Shown: positions 1 through 6,002 of the stretch, in pieces | Numbering within the stretch: the stretch's first letter is position 1 | How the letters are laid out: each line of letters begins with the position of its first letter | Source: Bradyrhizobium sp. | GTDB lineage: Bacteria > Pseudomonadota > Alphaproteobacteria > Rhizobiales > Xanthobacteraceae | Direction of reading: 5' to 3' | DNA: 8,535 nucleotides | Assembly: GCA_028290165.1 (NCBI GenBank) | Contig: JAQGKJ010000861.1 | Coordinates: 1 to 8,535, forward strand | Notes under the pieces: generated by a model | Told to the model about the DNA's origin: nothing | The model's input: the letters and a program-made list of their open reading frames with translations, nothing else | The model's database searches: none | Translations under genes and position numbers: made by a program

Positions 1-1
1 G

Positions 2-835
2 CTGCGCCACGCGCTGGAACGCGATCAGTTCACGCTGCATTATCAGCCGAAGGTGGATCTCGTGACCGGGCAGATCACCGGCGTAGAGGCGTTGCTGCGC
101 TGGACCCATCCCGATCTTGGCGTGCTGCCGCCGATGCAGTTCATACCGCTCGCGGAGGAGACCGGGTTGATCGTTCCGATCGGGCGCTGGGTATTGAAGG
201 AAGCCTGCACGCAAAACATGGCCTGGCAGCGCGGTGGATTGCGCCCGGTTTCGATGGCGGTCAATCTCTCGCCGCGGCAGTTCGTCGACGAGCGCCTGCT
301 GCAGGATATCGATGAGGCGCTGGCGGCAAGCGGCATGTCGCCGGTGCTGCTGCAGCTCGAGGTCACCGAAAGCATGGTGATGCGCAACGTTTCCCGCGCG
401 GTCAAAGTGCTGGACGCCATCCAGCGCCGCGGCATTCGGCTTGCGATCGACGATTTTGGAACCGGCTATTCGTCGATGTCGCTGATGAAGCAGTTTCCGA
501 TCGACACCATCAAGATCGATCGTTCCTTTGTTCGCGACCTGCCGAAGGATTCCGAGGACCAGGCCATCGCGCAGGCGATCATCAGCATGGGCAAGGCGCT
601 GGGCATGACGGTCGTAGCCGAAGGCGTGGAGACCTCGGAGCAGGAGACATTCCTGCGCAACCACGCCTGCGACGAAATGCAGGGTTTCCTGTTTAGCCGG
701 CCGGTGCCGCCGCGGCAATTGGCCGAACTGCTTCGGACCGGGCCTCAGCTCGTCTCTCCGCCGCTTCAGCCCGCGGAAAACCCCGCGGCCGAGAAATCCG
801 CTCCGCGGGCAAAGCGGAGAAGCGGGGCCCTTTAG
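2..835 (+). CDS. EAL-domain cyclic-di-GMP phosphodiesterase, C-terminal part (5' end outside window)
   Basis: This is the C-terminal 277 residues of a protein that would hydrolyse cyclic di-GMP to pGpG, lowering the second messenger that controls motility, biofilm and polysaccharide output. The frame is open from base 2, so the real start lies upstream. An N-terminal GGDEF or sensor part is likely but unseen. Every catalytic signature of an active EAL domain is visible in the partial protein: the EAL motif as EALLRW (E29), NLSPRQF (N88), LEVTES (E120/E123), the DDFGTGYSS loop (D150, D151), KIDRSFV (K171), AEGVE (E207) and MQGFLFSRP (Q227). The domain ends near residue 245. A low-complexity Pro/Ala/Lys/Arg tail of about 30 residues follows. 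The next gene converges on it from the other strand, 40 bp away. The family call is secure; the full architecture and the signal sensed cannot be told from here. Confidence 0.96.
   Translation: MRHALERDQFTLHYQPKVDLVTGQITGVEALLRWTHPDLGVLPPMQFIPLAEETGLIVPIGRWVLKEACTQNMAWQRGGLRPVSMAVNLSPRQFVDERLLQDIDEALAASGMSPVLLQLEVTESMVMRNVSRAVKVLDAIQRRGIRLAIDDFGTGYSSMSLMKQFPIDTIKIDRSFVRDLPKDSEDQAIAQAIISMGKALGMTVVAEGVETSEQETFLRNHACDEMQGFLFSRPVPPRQLAELLRTGPQLVSPPLQPAENPAAEKSAPRAKRRSGAL
781..830 (+). terminator. Possible hairpin terminator at the 3' end of the EAL gene
   Basis: Two nested inverted repeats lie inside the last codons of the EAL gene. The outer arms are CCCCGC (781-786) and GCGGGG (822-827). The inner arms are CTCCGC (801-806) and GCGGAG (814-819), with a 7-base loop. 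Only three T residues (831-833) follow, so it is a weak candidate for intrinsic termination. GC-rich coding DNA can make such structures by chance. Confidence 0.25.
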
Positions 836-853
836 GTCTCCGCGTTGACGGCA

Positions 854-875
854 CGCGCGACGCCGGGTTCGCGCG
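854..875. repeat. Small perfect hairpin between convergent genes
   Basis: CGCGCGA (854-860) and TCGCGCG (869-875) form a perfect 7-bp stem with an 8-base loop. The hairpin sits in the 40-bp gap between the stop codons of the EAL gene (plus strand) and the 97-residue gene (minus strand). Its place suits a bidirectional transcription stop, but there is no T run on either side, so termination is only an inference. Confidence 0.3.
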
Positions 876-1169
876 CTAATCTGGACTAGAGTGGCTCACC
901 TTGCCCGGAAAATCCTGGGGCCAGGGTAGCGACGTCTGGCCGGCCAGCGAATCGAGGAACACCGCAGCGCCGTCGGTGAAGGATGAGCCATCCGGCAATT
1001 CGAGATGTGCGCACCATTCGGCCGGCATCGGCTGCTGCAGGCCGTATATCTCGAACGCGGGACCCCACCACCATGCCGGGGCCAGTGATCTCGCTTCCTC
1101 CGGGACCGCGCGCCATCGGACGTACTCGTCCACGGCGCGTTCGAATTGCAGATTTGCGGCCTGATGCAT
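876..1169 (-). CDS. Hypothetical protein, 97 residues
   Basis: I do not recognise a named family. The predicted protein is short, soluble and acidic to neutral, with no signal peptide or membrane segment. It is rich in aromatic and proline residues: VRWR (17-20), a run of three tryptophans within PAWWWGPAFEIYG (31-43), EWCAHLELPDGSSF (51-64) and LPWPQDFPG (81-89). It looks like a genuine gene because the ATG has a strong ribosome binding site (GGAGGA about 6 bases upstream, at 1175-1180 on the plus strand) and because it follows the MFS exporter on the same strand after 66 bp. Other reading frames across this stretch lack such start signals. It may be co-transcribed with the exporter. Function is unknown. 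Confidence 0.7.
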   Translation of the reverse strand: MHQAANLQFERAVDEYVRWRAVPEEARSLAPAWWWGPAFEIYGLQQPMPAEWCAHLELPDGSSFTDGAAVFLDSLAGQTSLPWPQDFPGKVSHSSPD

Positions 1170-1235
1170 CGGTTCCTCCAGACGAAGATTATACGCGCCT
1201 TTGCCATGGCAGCAAATGGTGGGACGAACCGCATC

Positions 1236-2768
1236 TCAGCGCCGCGGTTGCGAGCCAGTCGGCCGGATCCAGAGCCAGCCGGCGATGCCGCCGAGCGCGG
1301 CGCAGGTCGCAGCAACCAGCATCACCGTGCGCAACGCGCGGTCGAACGCTGCTTTGGCGTCCTGGGGAACGCCGGCCTGTCCGGCCAGCACCGCGTTCAA
1401 TGCTTCATTGGCGCGCGCGGCCGGCGGCCCGGCGAGATAATGTGAAAAGCTTGCGAACAACACTGCGCCGAGCGCCGCGACGGCAAGCAGGCCCGCCACG
1501 CGGGCGACCGCGTTGTTGACGCCCGATGCGATGCCGGCATGCGCTTCGCCCACGGACGACATCACCGTCGAGGTCAGCGGCGGAACGGTAACGGTCATGC
1601 CGATGGCGAGCACGCCGATCGCCGGAAAGACGCCGGCCCAATATGATTTTCCGAAATCAGCGAAGGCGAGCAGCGCCAGTCCGCAGGCAGCGATCATTGG
1701 CCCGATTGCAAGCGACAGCCGCGGACCGAAACGATCCGAAAGTTTGCCCGCGAAGGATGCGCCGAAACCCATGATCAGCGCGAAAGGCAGCAATGCGGCG
1801 CCGGCCTGCGTCGCGGAATAGCCGCCGAGCCGGATCAGGCCGAACGGCAGATAATACAGTACGCCGCCGAGTGCGAAGTAGAGCAGCAGCGTCAGCGCAT
1901 TGGTGCCGGAAAAATTGCGCGAGCGGTAGAGCGCCAGCGGCATCATCGCGTGCTGACCGGATCGGGCTTCAACCACGACGAACAAGACGAGGAACGCGAT
2001 CCCAACGCCGAGCGCGCCGAGCACGGTTTTGTCGCGAAATCCCGAGGCGGGAATGGCGCCCAATCCCCAGGTGATCGCAGCCAATCCGGCGGCGACCGTG
2101 AGCGCGCCCTTCCAGTCCAGCGACATTGCTCTGTCATCGCGGCTCTCGCAGGCAAAGCCAATGGCAAGGCCGGCCGCGGCAACGGCCAGCGGCACGTTGA
2201 GCAGAAAGACCGCGCGCCACGATACCTGATCGACCAGCCAGCCGCCGAGTACCGGGCCCGCCGCCGACGTCAGCGCGCCGACGCCGGCCCAAATCCCGAT
2301 CGCATGGCTGCGCTCATGCTCGTCAAAAGTCGCCCCCAACATCGCAAGACTGGCCGGCGTCAGCAACGCGCCACCGAGACCCTGAACGGCGCGGCTGACG
2401 ATGAGCGTGGCGATGTTTGGCGCGAGCCCGCACGTGATGGAGGCGATGGTGAATACTGCAAGACCCAGAAGAAAAATCCGCCGCCGGCCATAGAGATCGG
2501 CTGCCGACCCGCCGACCAGCACCAGCGCGGCGAGCAGCAGCAGATAGGCGTTGACGATCCACTGCGTCGAGGCCGCATCCGCATGCAGCGCCTGCTGAAT
2601 CGCGGGCAGCGCGATATTCACGACCGAGCCGTCGATAAAGGCCATGCTCGACCCGAGAATCGTCGCCGCCAAGGTCAGGCGCTTGCGCTTCTCGTTCAGG
2701 CCGGCGGCAAATGCCGGCGTTGCACGGATAATTCCGGCATCGCACGGCGGCCGTATGAAACCAACCAT
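1236..2768 (-). CDS. MFS transporter, DHA2 (EmrB/QacA-like) 14-helix drug:proton antiporter family
   Basis: Predicted inner-membrane exporter of 510 residues that would use the proton gradient to expel drugs or other small molecules; the substrate cannot be told. The hydrophobic pattern fits the 14 helices of the DHA2 family. Visible signatures are FIDGSVVNIALPAI in helix 1 (44-57, with the conserved D46), the loop 2-3 motif A as GSAADLYGRRR (87-97), the antiporter motif C region ALTSAAGPVLGGWL (165-178) and a second motif A-like loop GKLSDRFGPR (341-350). Length is typical of the family. An upstream in-frame TTG at 2789 would add seven residues. I prefer the ATG at 2768 because GAGG lies five bases before it. 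The cupin gene ends 93 bp upstream on the same strand and the 97-residue gene follows 66 bp downstream, so an operon is possible. No adjacent regulator or periplasmic adaptor (EmrA-like) gene is present in the window. Confidence 0.93.
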   Translation of the reverse strand: MVGFIRPPCDAGIIRATPAFAAGLNEKRKRLTLAATILGSSMAFIDGSVVNIALPAIQQALHADAASTQWIVNAYLLLLAALVLVGGSAADLYGRRRIFLLGLAVFTIASITCGLAPNIATLIVSRAVQGLGGALLTPASLAMLGATFDEHERSHAIGIWAGVGALTSAAGPVLGGWLVDQVSWRAVFLLNVPLAVAAAGLAIGFACESRDDRAMSLDWKGALTVAAGLAAITWGLGAIPASGFRDKTVLGALGVGIAFLVLFVVVEARSGQHAMMPLALYRSRNFSGTNALTLLLYFALGGVLYYLPFGLIRLGGYSATQAGAALLPFALIMGFGASFAGKLSDRFGPRLSLAIGPMIAACGLALLAFADFGKSYWAGVFPAIGVLAIGMTVTVPPLTSTVMSSVGEAHAGIASGVNNAVARVAGLLAVAALGAVLFASFSHYLAGPPAARANEALNAVLAGQAGVPQDAKAAFDRALRTVMLVAATCAALGGIAGWLWIRPTGSQPRR

Positions 2769-2861
2769 ATGGGCCTCAGGGTAGCGCAAGTTAACGATAC
2801 CAGCGTATGATGATCGTGAACATTGCGAAACACGCTTGCCGTGCCGGAGTTCTGGTGGTTT

Positions 2862-3329
2862 CTACTTCTCTTCCGCCGCGGTTGCAGTCGCCGGTCCTTC
2901 GCCCATGATCAGGAGGACGGCGTCCTCGTCCTTGGCGCCGTCCCAATGCACCTGCTTGCCGAAATGCGTGACAAAACTCCCCGCCGGCATCGCGGTGGTA
3001 TTGGCTGGATCGAATTTGGGGCCGGAGCCTACCCACCAGGTACCCTGCAGCACGACAATATAGCGGTCGTTGGGATGGAAGTGCGGCCGGCTGAAATGGT
3101 TGCCCTTGGTCCATTTGGTGTAGACCATATAAAACCCCGGCTTTGCAGGATCTCCAACAACGACGGCGTTTTGCGCGCCTCGGGCATCCACCGGAGTCCA
3201 GGGGACCTGCTCCGGCAGCTTGTAGATCACCGCGGCCGGATTGAGTTCGGCGGCCGAGCTCAAGCTCAACATGGCGGCAAGCGACGCCGGGATCACGAGA
3301 TAACGCCAAAGCCGGCTGTGGATTGTCAT
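2862..3329 (-). CDS. Secreted cupin-domain protein
   Basis: A 155-residue protein with an N-terminal signal peptide (basic MTIHSRLWRY, a hydrophobic core at 11-25, likely cleavage after SSA near residue 26), so it probably acts in the periplasm or outside the cell. The mature part is a single small beta-barrel cupin. Motif 1 is GNHFSRPHFHPNDRYIVVLQG (76-96), with H83 and H85 in the metal-ligand places. Motif 2 is MPAGSFVTHFGKQVHWDG (114-131), with H122 and H128. The Glu usual after the HxH pair is missing (PNDRY follows), so metal binding may be altered. An in-frame ATG at 3362 would add eleven residues, but it lies within the palindrome. ATG 3329 has a strong GGAGGA site about six bases upstream and starts a clean signal peptide. 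It is divergent from the DUF1080 gene and upstream of the exporter. The substrate is unknown. Confidence 0.85.
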   Translation of the reverse strand: MTIHSRLWRYLVIPASLAAMLSLSSAAELNPAAVIYKLPEQVPWTPVDARGAQNAVVVGDPAKPGFYMVYTKWTKGNHFSRPHFHPNDRYIVVLQGTWWVGSGPKFDPANTTAMPAGSFVTHFGKQVHWDGAKDEDAVLLIMGEGPATATAAEEK

Positions 3330-3332
3330 GGT

Positions 3333-3339
3333 TTCCTCC
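3333..3339 (-). promoter_or_regulatory. Ribosome binding site that decides the cupin start
   Basis: On the minus strand CGGAGGAAACC precedes ATG 3329. This near-perfect Shine-Dalgarno sequence is what places the start here and not at the in-frame ATG at 3362. It begins only a few bases after the nested palindrome, so folding of the transcript could mask or expose it. Confidence 0.7.
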
Positions 3340-3341
3340 GC

Positions 3342-3396
3342 TGACGGGATAAGTGAGCTCAAATTGCGGGCGCAAGCTCATCGGATTATCCCGTCA
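3342..3396. repeat. 55-bp nested palindrome upstream of the cupin gene
   Basis: Three nested inverted repeats share one centre. The outer arms are TGACGGGATAA (3342-3352) and TTATCCCGTCA (3386-3396), a perfect 11-bp match. The middle arms are TGAGCT (3354-3359) and AGCTCA (3375-3380). The inner arms are TTGCG (3364-3368) and CGCAA (3371-3375), around GG. The spacers between outer and middle arms differ (one base against five). In a cupin transcript this would be a strong hairpin ending just before the Shine-Dalgarno sequence. As DNA, the two outer arms lie about 44 bp apart centre to centre, near four helical turns, which would also suit two operator half-sites. There is no T run, so it is not an ordinary terminator. 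A dispersed palindromic repeat is a third possibility. Confidence 0.8.
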
Positions 3397-3491
3397 TGCT
3401 AGCCGCTCCCGTTCCCGCGGTGCAAGGCGCGCGACGGCCTGCGTCCTGGGCGAGATTCTCAGCACAACGCAACTGCAGCATGAAAACAGCG

Positions 3492-3519
3492 TTTCCATTG
3501 CGCCGTGGTTTGCTATCGT
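3492..3519 (+). promoter_or_regulatory. Possible sigma-70-type promoter for the DUF1080 gene
   Basis: TTTCCA (3492-3497) and TATCGT (3514-3519) are separated by 16 bases and each matches four of six consensus positions. The pair lies 40 bp before the ATG at 3559, giving a short leader that holds the AGGAAGGA ribosome binding site. Alphaproteobacterial promoters are poorly predicted by consensus, so this is tentative. Confidence 0.35.
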
Positions 3520-3558
3520 CCGCGCGCTCAAACAAGAAACGACAGGAAGGAATTTGTT

Positions 3559-4164
3559 ATGCGACACCCCTTGAGGATGCTTGCGGCCGGACTGGTGATC
3601 GGCGGCGCCGCTTTTCAGTTTTCCAACACGGCCTCCGGCCAGAATGAAGGCGGATGGATCACGCTGCTCGACAGCACCAAGATGGGCGACTGGGATGAGG
3701 TCGGCAAAGCCAATTGGGCGATGAAGGACGGCGCACTCACCGCCGACAAGCTCGACGGCAAGGATCTCTCTTATCTCGTCACCAAGGATTCCTACAAGGA
3801 TTTCCAGATCAGGGCCGAGTTCTGGGTTAGCGACGATGCCAATAGCGGCATCTTCATTCGTTGTGAGCAGCCGAAGAGTATCGGTGCCAAGACCTGCTAC
3901 GAGGTCAACATTTATGACCAGAGGCCGGATCCAAGCTACGGCACCGGCGCGATCGTCGATGTCGCCAAGGTCGATCCGATGCCGAAGGCCGGCGGCAAAT
4001 GGAACACCTATGAGATCACGGCGCAGGGCCCCCATTTTGTCGTCGTGCTCAATGGCCAAAAGACCGCCGACGCACAGGACTCAAAACACGCGAGCGGCGC
4101 GATCGCCCTGCAATACGGCTCGGGCGTAGTAAAATTCCGCAAGGTGCAGATCAAGCCGTTATAG
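3559..4164 (+). CDS. Secreted DUF1080 (3-keto-disaccharide hydrolase-like) protein
   Basis: A 201-residue protein made of a signal peptide (MRHPLRMLAAGLVIGGAAF, probable cleavage after ASG at 27) and one DUF1080 concanavalin-like beta-sandwich domain. Typical family features are GGWITLLDSTKMGDW (31-45), WAMKDGALTA (53-62), YKDFQIRAEFWVSDDANSGIFIR (79-101), YEVNIYDQRPD (114-124), GKWNTYEITAQGPHFVVVLNG (146-166) and the closing SGAIALQYGSGVVKFRKVQIKPL (179-201). Members of the family are annotated as 3-keto-disaccharide hydrolases or glucan-binding proteins. The activity here is inferred from family only, with a likely periplasmic or extracellular sugar substrate. An in-frame ATG at 3505 exists, but ATG 3559 has AGGAAGGA upstream and begins the signal peptide. 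The gene is divergent from the cupin gene, and its last 14 bases overlap the 3' end of galE on the other strand. Confidence 0.9.
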   Translation: MRHPLRMLAAGLVIGGAAFQFSNTASGQNEGGWITLLDSTKMGDWDEVGKANWAMKDGALTADKLDGKDLSYLVTKDSYKDFQIRAEFWVSDDANSGIFIRCEQPKSIGAKTCYEVNIYDQRPDPSYGTGAIVDVAKVDPMPKAGGKWNTYEITAQGPHFVVVLNGQKTADAQDSKHASGAIALQYGSGVVKFRKVQIKPL

Positions 4165-5182
4165 CCCGCGCGGTCGGAGGCAGAGGCGCACCTGTCTTAA
4201 GCGGGTGAGCCTTTTGATGCCAGGCCCATGCAGTCCGGATGATGGTTGCGAGATCCGAATGGCGGGCGCGGAATTTCAGGGTCTCGCGCGCCGCGCTGGG
4301 ATCGGCGACCAGGTAGGTCGGATCGCCGGATCGCCGCGGCTTGACGACATGGGGCACCTCGCGGCCGGTCTCGGTCGCGATGGCGCGGAGAATCTCGCGT
4401 ACCGAAAGGCCGGCGCCGGTGCCGAGGTTGAAGGCGCCGCCGGAATGTCCCTGCATCAGGAGTTTCAGTGCTGAGAGATGCGCCGCCGCCAGATCGGTGA
4501 CGTGAATGTAGTCGCGGATCGCGGTGCCGTCGGGGGTGTCGTAATCGTCGCCGAACACCGCAAAATCCCCGATATGACCCTGCAACGCCATCATGGCGCG
4601 GGGTATCAGATGGGTTTCGCTGTCGCGCAGCTCACCGATGCCGCCTGCCGCGTCGGCGCCGGCGGCGTTGAAATAGCGCAGGCAAAAAGCTCCCAGCCCG
4701 TAGGCGCCGCGATAATCGGTGAGGACACGCTCGATCATCCATTTCGAGGCGCCGTAAGGATTGATCGGCGCGCAGGCGTAGCTCTCGGGCAGCGCCTTGC
4801 TGTCGGCATTGCCATAGACCGCGCCCGTGGAAGAAAACACCAGCCGATGGCATCCGGCCTTGCGCATCGCCTCCAGCAGCGACAGCGTGCCGACCACATT
4901 ATTCTCAAAGTATTTCTGCGGATCGATGACGGATTCGCCGACCAGGCTCGATGCCGCAAAATGCATGACGGCTGCGATGTCGTGCTGCGCGAAGGCGCGC
5001 TCGAGTGCGGCCTTGTCCAGGAGGTCGCCGACCTCAAGCGAGCCGGTCACAAAATGGCGGTGGCCGGTCGAAAGATTGTCGAAGACGACTGGATGATAGC
5101 CGGCAACCGCCAGCGCCCGGCAGCAATGCGAGCCGATATAGCCCGCGCCGCCGGTGACCAGGATCGCCGGACCATCGTTCAT
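4151..5182 (-). CDS. galE: UDP-glucose 4-epimerase (called ExoB in rhizobia)
   Basis: Cytoplasmic NAD-dependent enzyme of 343 residues that interconverts UDP-glucose and UDP-galactose, supplying galactose for exopolysaccharide and lipopolysaccharide. It is a short-chain dehydrogenase/reductase of the extended type. The NAD-binding loop is GGAGYIGSH (11-19), followed by FDNLSTGHRHFV (34-45), GDLLD (52-56) and HFAASSLVGES (74-84). The catalytic site is SST (117-119) with Y143xxxK147 in YGASK. The family-typical LRYFNAAGAD (168-177), HLIPRAM (191-197), FGDDYDTPDGTAIRDYIHVTDLA (210-232), FNLGTG (251-256) and RRSGDP (283-288) are all present. Length matches the family. Its ATG lies one base after the stop of the upstream wecG-like gene, with GAGGGG inside that gene as ribosome binding site, so the two are certainly co-transcribed and probably translationally coupled. 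Assignment is firm; exact sugar specificity among epimerases is not proven. Confidence 0.96.
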   Translation of the reverse strand: MNDGPAILVTGGAGYIGSHCCRALAVAGYHPVVFDNLSTGHRHFVTGSLEVGDLLDKAALERAFAQHDIAAVMHFAASSLVGESVIDPQKYFENNVVGTLSLLEAMRKAGCHRLVFSSTGAVYGNADSKALPESYACAPINPYGASKWMIERVLTDYRGAYGLGAFCLRYFNAAGADAAGGIGELRDSETHLIPRAMMALQGHIGDFAVFGDDYDTPDGTAIRDYIHVTDLAAAHLSALKLLMQGHSGGAFNLGTGAGLSVREILRAIATETGREVPHVVKPRRSGDPTYLVADPSAARETLKFRARHSDLATIIRTAWAWHQKAHPLKTGAPLPPTARAITA

Positions 5183-5183
5183 G

Positions 5184-6002
5184 CTATCCCCTCGGCGTGC
5201 GATCGGTGCTTCGGCTCTTGTTGAACAGAAGATAGAGCGCGCGGGGGTTGGAGGTCAAATAACGCCAGAACAGCCGCCGCGGCTCCAGCCAGATTCGCCA
5301 GGCCCATTCGAGCCCGATGCACTGCATCCATCGCGGCGCCCGGGCCCGGCTGCCCGACAGGAAGTTGAACAACCCGCCCGACGTCTTGATGACGCCGACA
5401 TTGGTGAGATGCGAGGTGAATTCCTCGACAAACGCCTGCTCATAGGGAACGCCGAGCGCCACCCACAGATAGTCCGGCGCCAGCGCGTTGATTTCGTCGA
5501 CCTTGTCGCGCAAGGCATTGCCCCTGAGGTAGCCGTGCGAACGCCCGACGATCCGCAAATCAGGGTACATCTTCCGCACATTGGCGACCGCGGCGGCATT
5601 CTCCTCTTCGTCGGCGCCGAACAAATAGAATGTCAGCCGCGCGGCTTGCGCTTTTTGGGCCACGACGTGAAACAGGTCGGTGGTTGCGACGCGCTCCGGC
5701 AACGGCGTCTTTGATCTTAGCCGCGACACCGTGACCAGCGGCTGTCCGTCGGCATTGATGAGATCGGCGGCGCGGAACAGCCGTCCGGTCATCGGCTCGG
5801 TCGAGCAGCGCGCCAGCACCTCGCCATTGGCGGAAGTCAGATAGAGCGGACGGCTGACCCGGCGCTCGGGAAACACCATGTCGATCATGAAATTCGCGGT
5901 TTGTTCGATATCAAGCACGGCGAGCCGCAAGCCCCCCAGCGAGATTCTTGGGACGCTGGCCGTCGCGGCCCTCCCGACAGGATTTGCGCGGCGCTCAAGC
6001 AT
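5184..6002 (-). CDS. WecG/TagA/CpsF family glycosyltransferase
   Basis: A 272-residue glycosyltransferase (GT26) of the type that adds N-acetylmannosamine, its uronic acid or a related sugar to an undecaprenyl-linked intermediate at the inner face of the membrane. Family signatures are LTSANGEVLARC (55-66), INADGQPLV (82-90, with D85 in the place of the catalytic Asp), PERVATTDLF (102-111), FYLFGADEEENAAAVANVRKMYP (125-147), LWVALGVPYEQAFVEEF (179-195), GGLFNFLSGSRARAPRWM (209-226) and the C-terminal GLEWAWRIWLEPRRLFWRYL (230-249). A GTG at 6059 would add 19 residues. I chose ATG 6002 because it overlaps the stop of the upstream exoP-like gene by eight bases (ATGCTTGA), the usual coupled arrangement; its own ribosome binding site is weak. 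galE follows after one base. The sugar donor is not known from sequence; it is in an exopolysaccharide operon by context. Confidence 0.92.
   Translation of the reverse strand: MLERRANPVGRAATASVPRISLGGLRLAVLDIEQTANFMIDMVFPERRVSRPLYLTSANGEVLARCSTEPMTGRLFRAADLINADGQPLVTVSRLRSKTPLPERVATTDLFHVVAQKAQAARLTFYLFGADEEENAAAVANVRKMYPDLRIVGRSHGYLRGNALRDKVDEINALAPDYLWVALGVPYEQAFVEEFTSHLTNVGVIKTSGGLFNFLSGSRARAPRWMQCIGLEWAWRIWLEPRRLFWRYLTSNPRALYLLFNKSRSTDRTPRG

Noticed and set aside
2791..2798. A second CtrA-like site, TTAACGAT, upstream of the MFS exporter
   Set aside because: It differs from the TTAACCAT half-site by one base and has no partner half; chance occurrence is likely.
1950..2810. A 286-codon plus-strand frame opposite the MFS exporter
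   Set aside because: Low-complexity Arg/Gln/Gly-rich translation with no domain. The minus-strand exporter accounts for the stretch fully.
3386..3419. An EcfG-type (general stress) promoter for the cupin gene, from GGAAC at about 3414-3418 on the minus strand
   Set aside because: At 16-17 bases downstream the sequence is ACGG/CGGG, not the expected CGTT, so only the -35 half fits.
3394..4059. A 221-codon minus-strand frame opposite the DUF1080 gene
   Set aside because: The plus-strand frame carries a signal peptide, a good ribosome binding site and the DUF1080 domain; the opposite frame shows none of these.
4478..5224. A 248-codon plus-strand frame opposite galE
   Set aside because: Antisense shadow of a gene with complete SDR motifs; no ribosome binding site or family signature.
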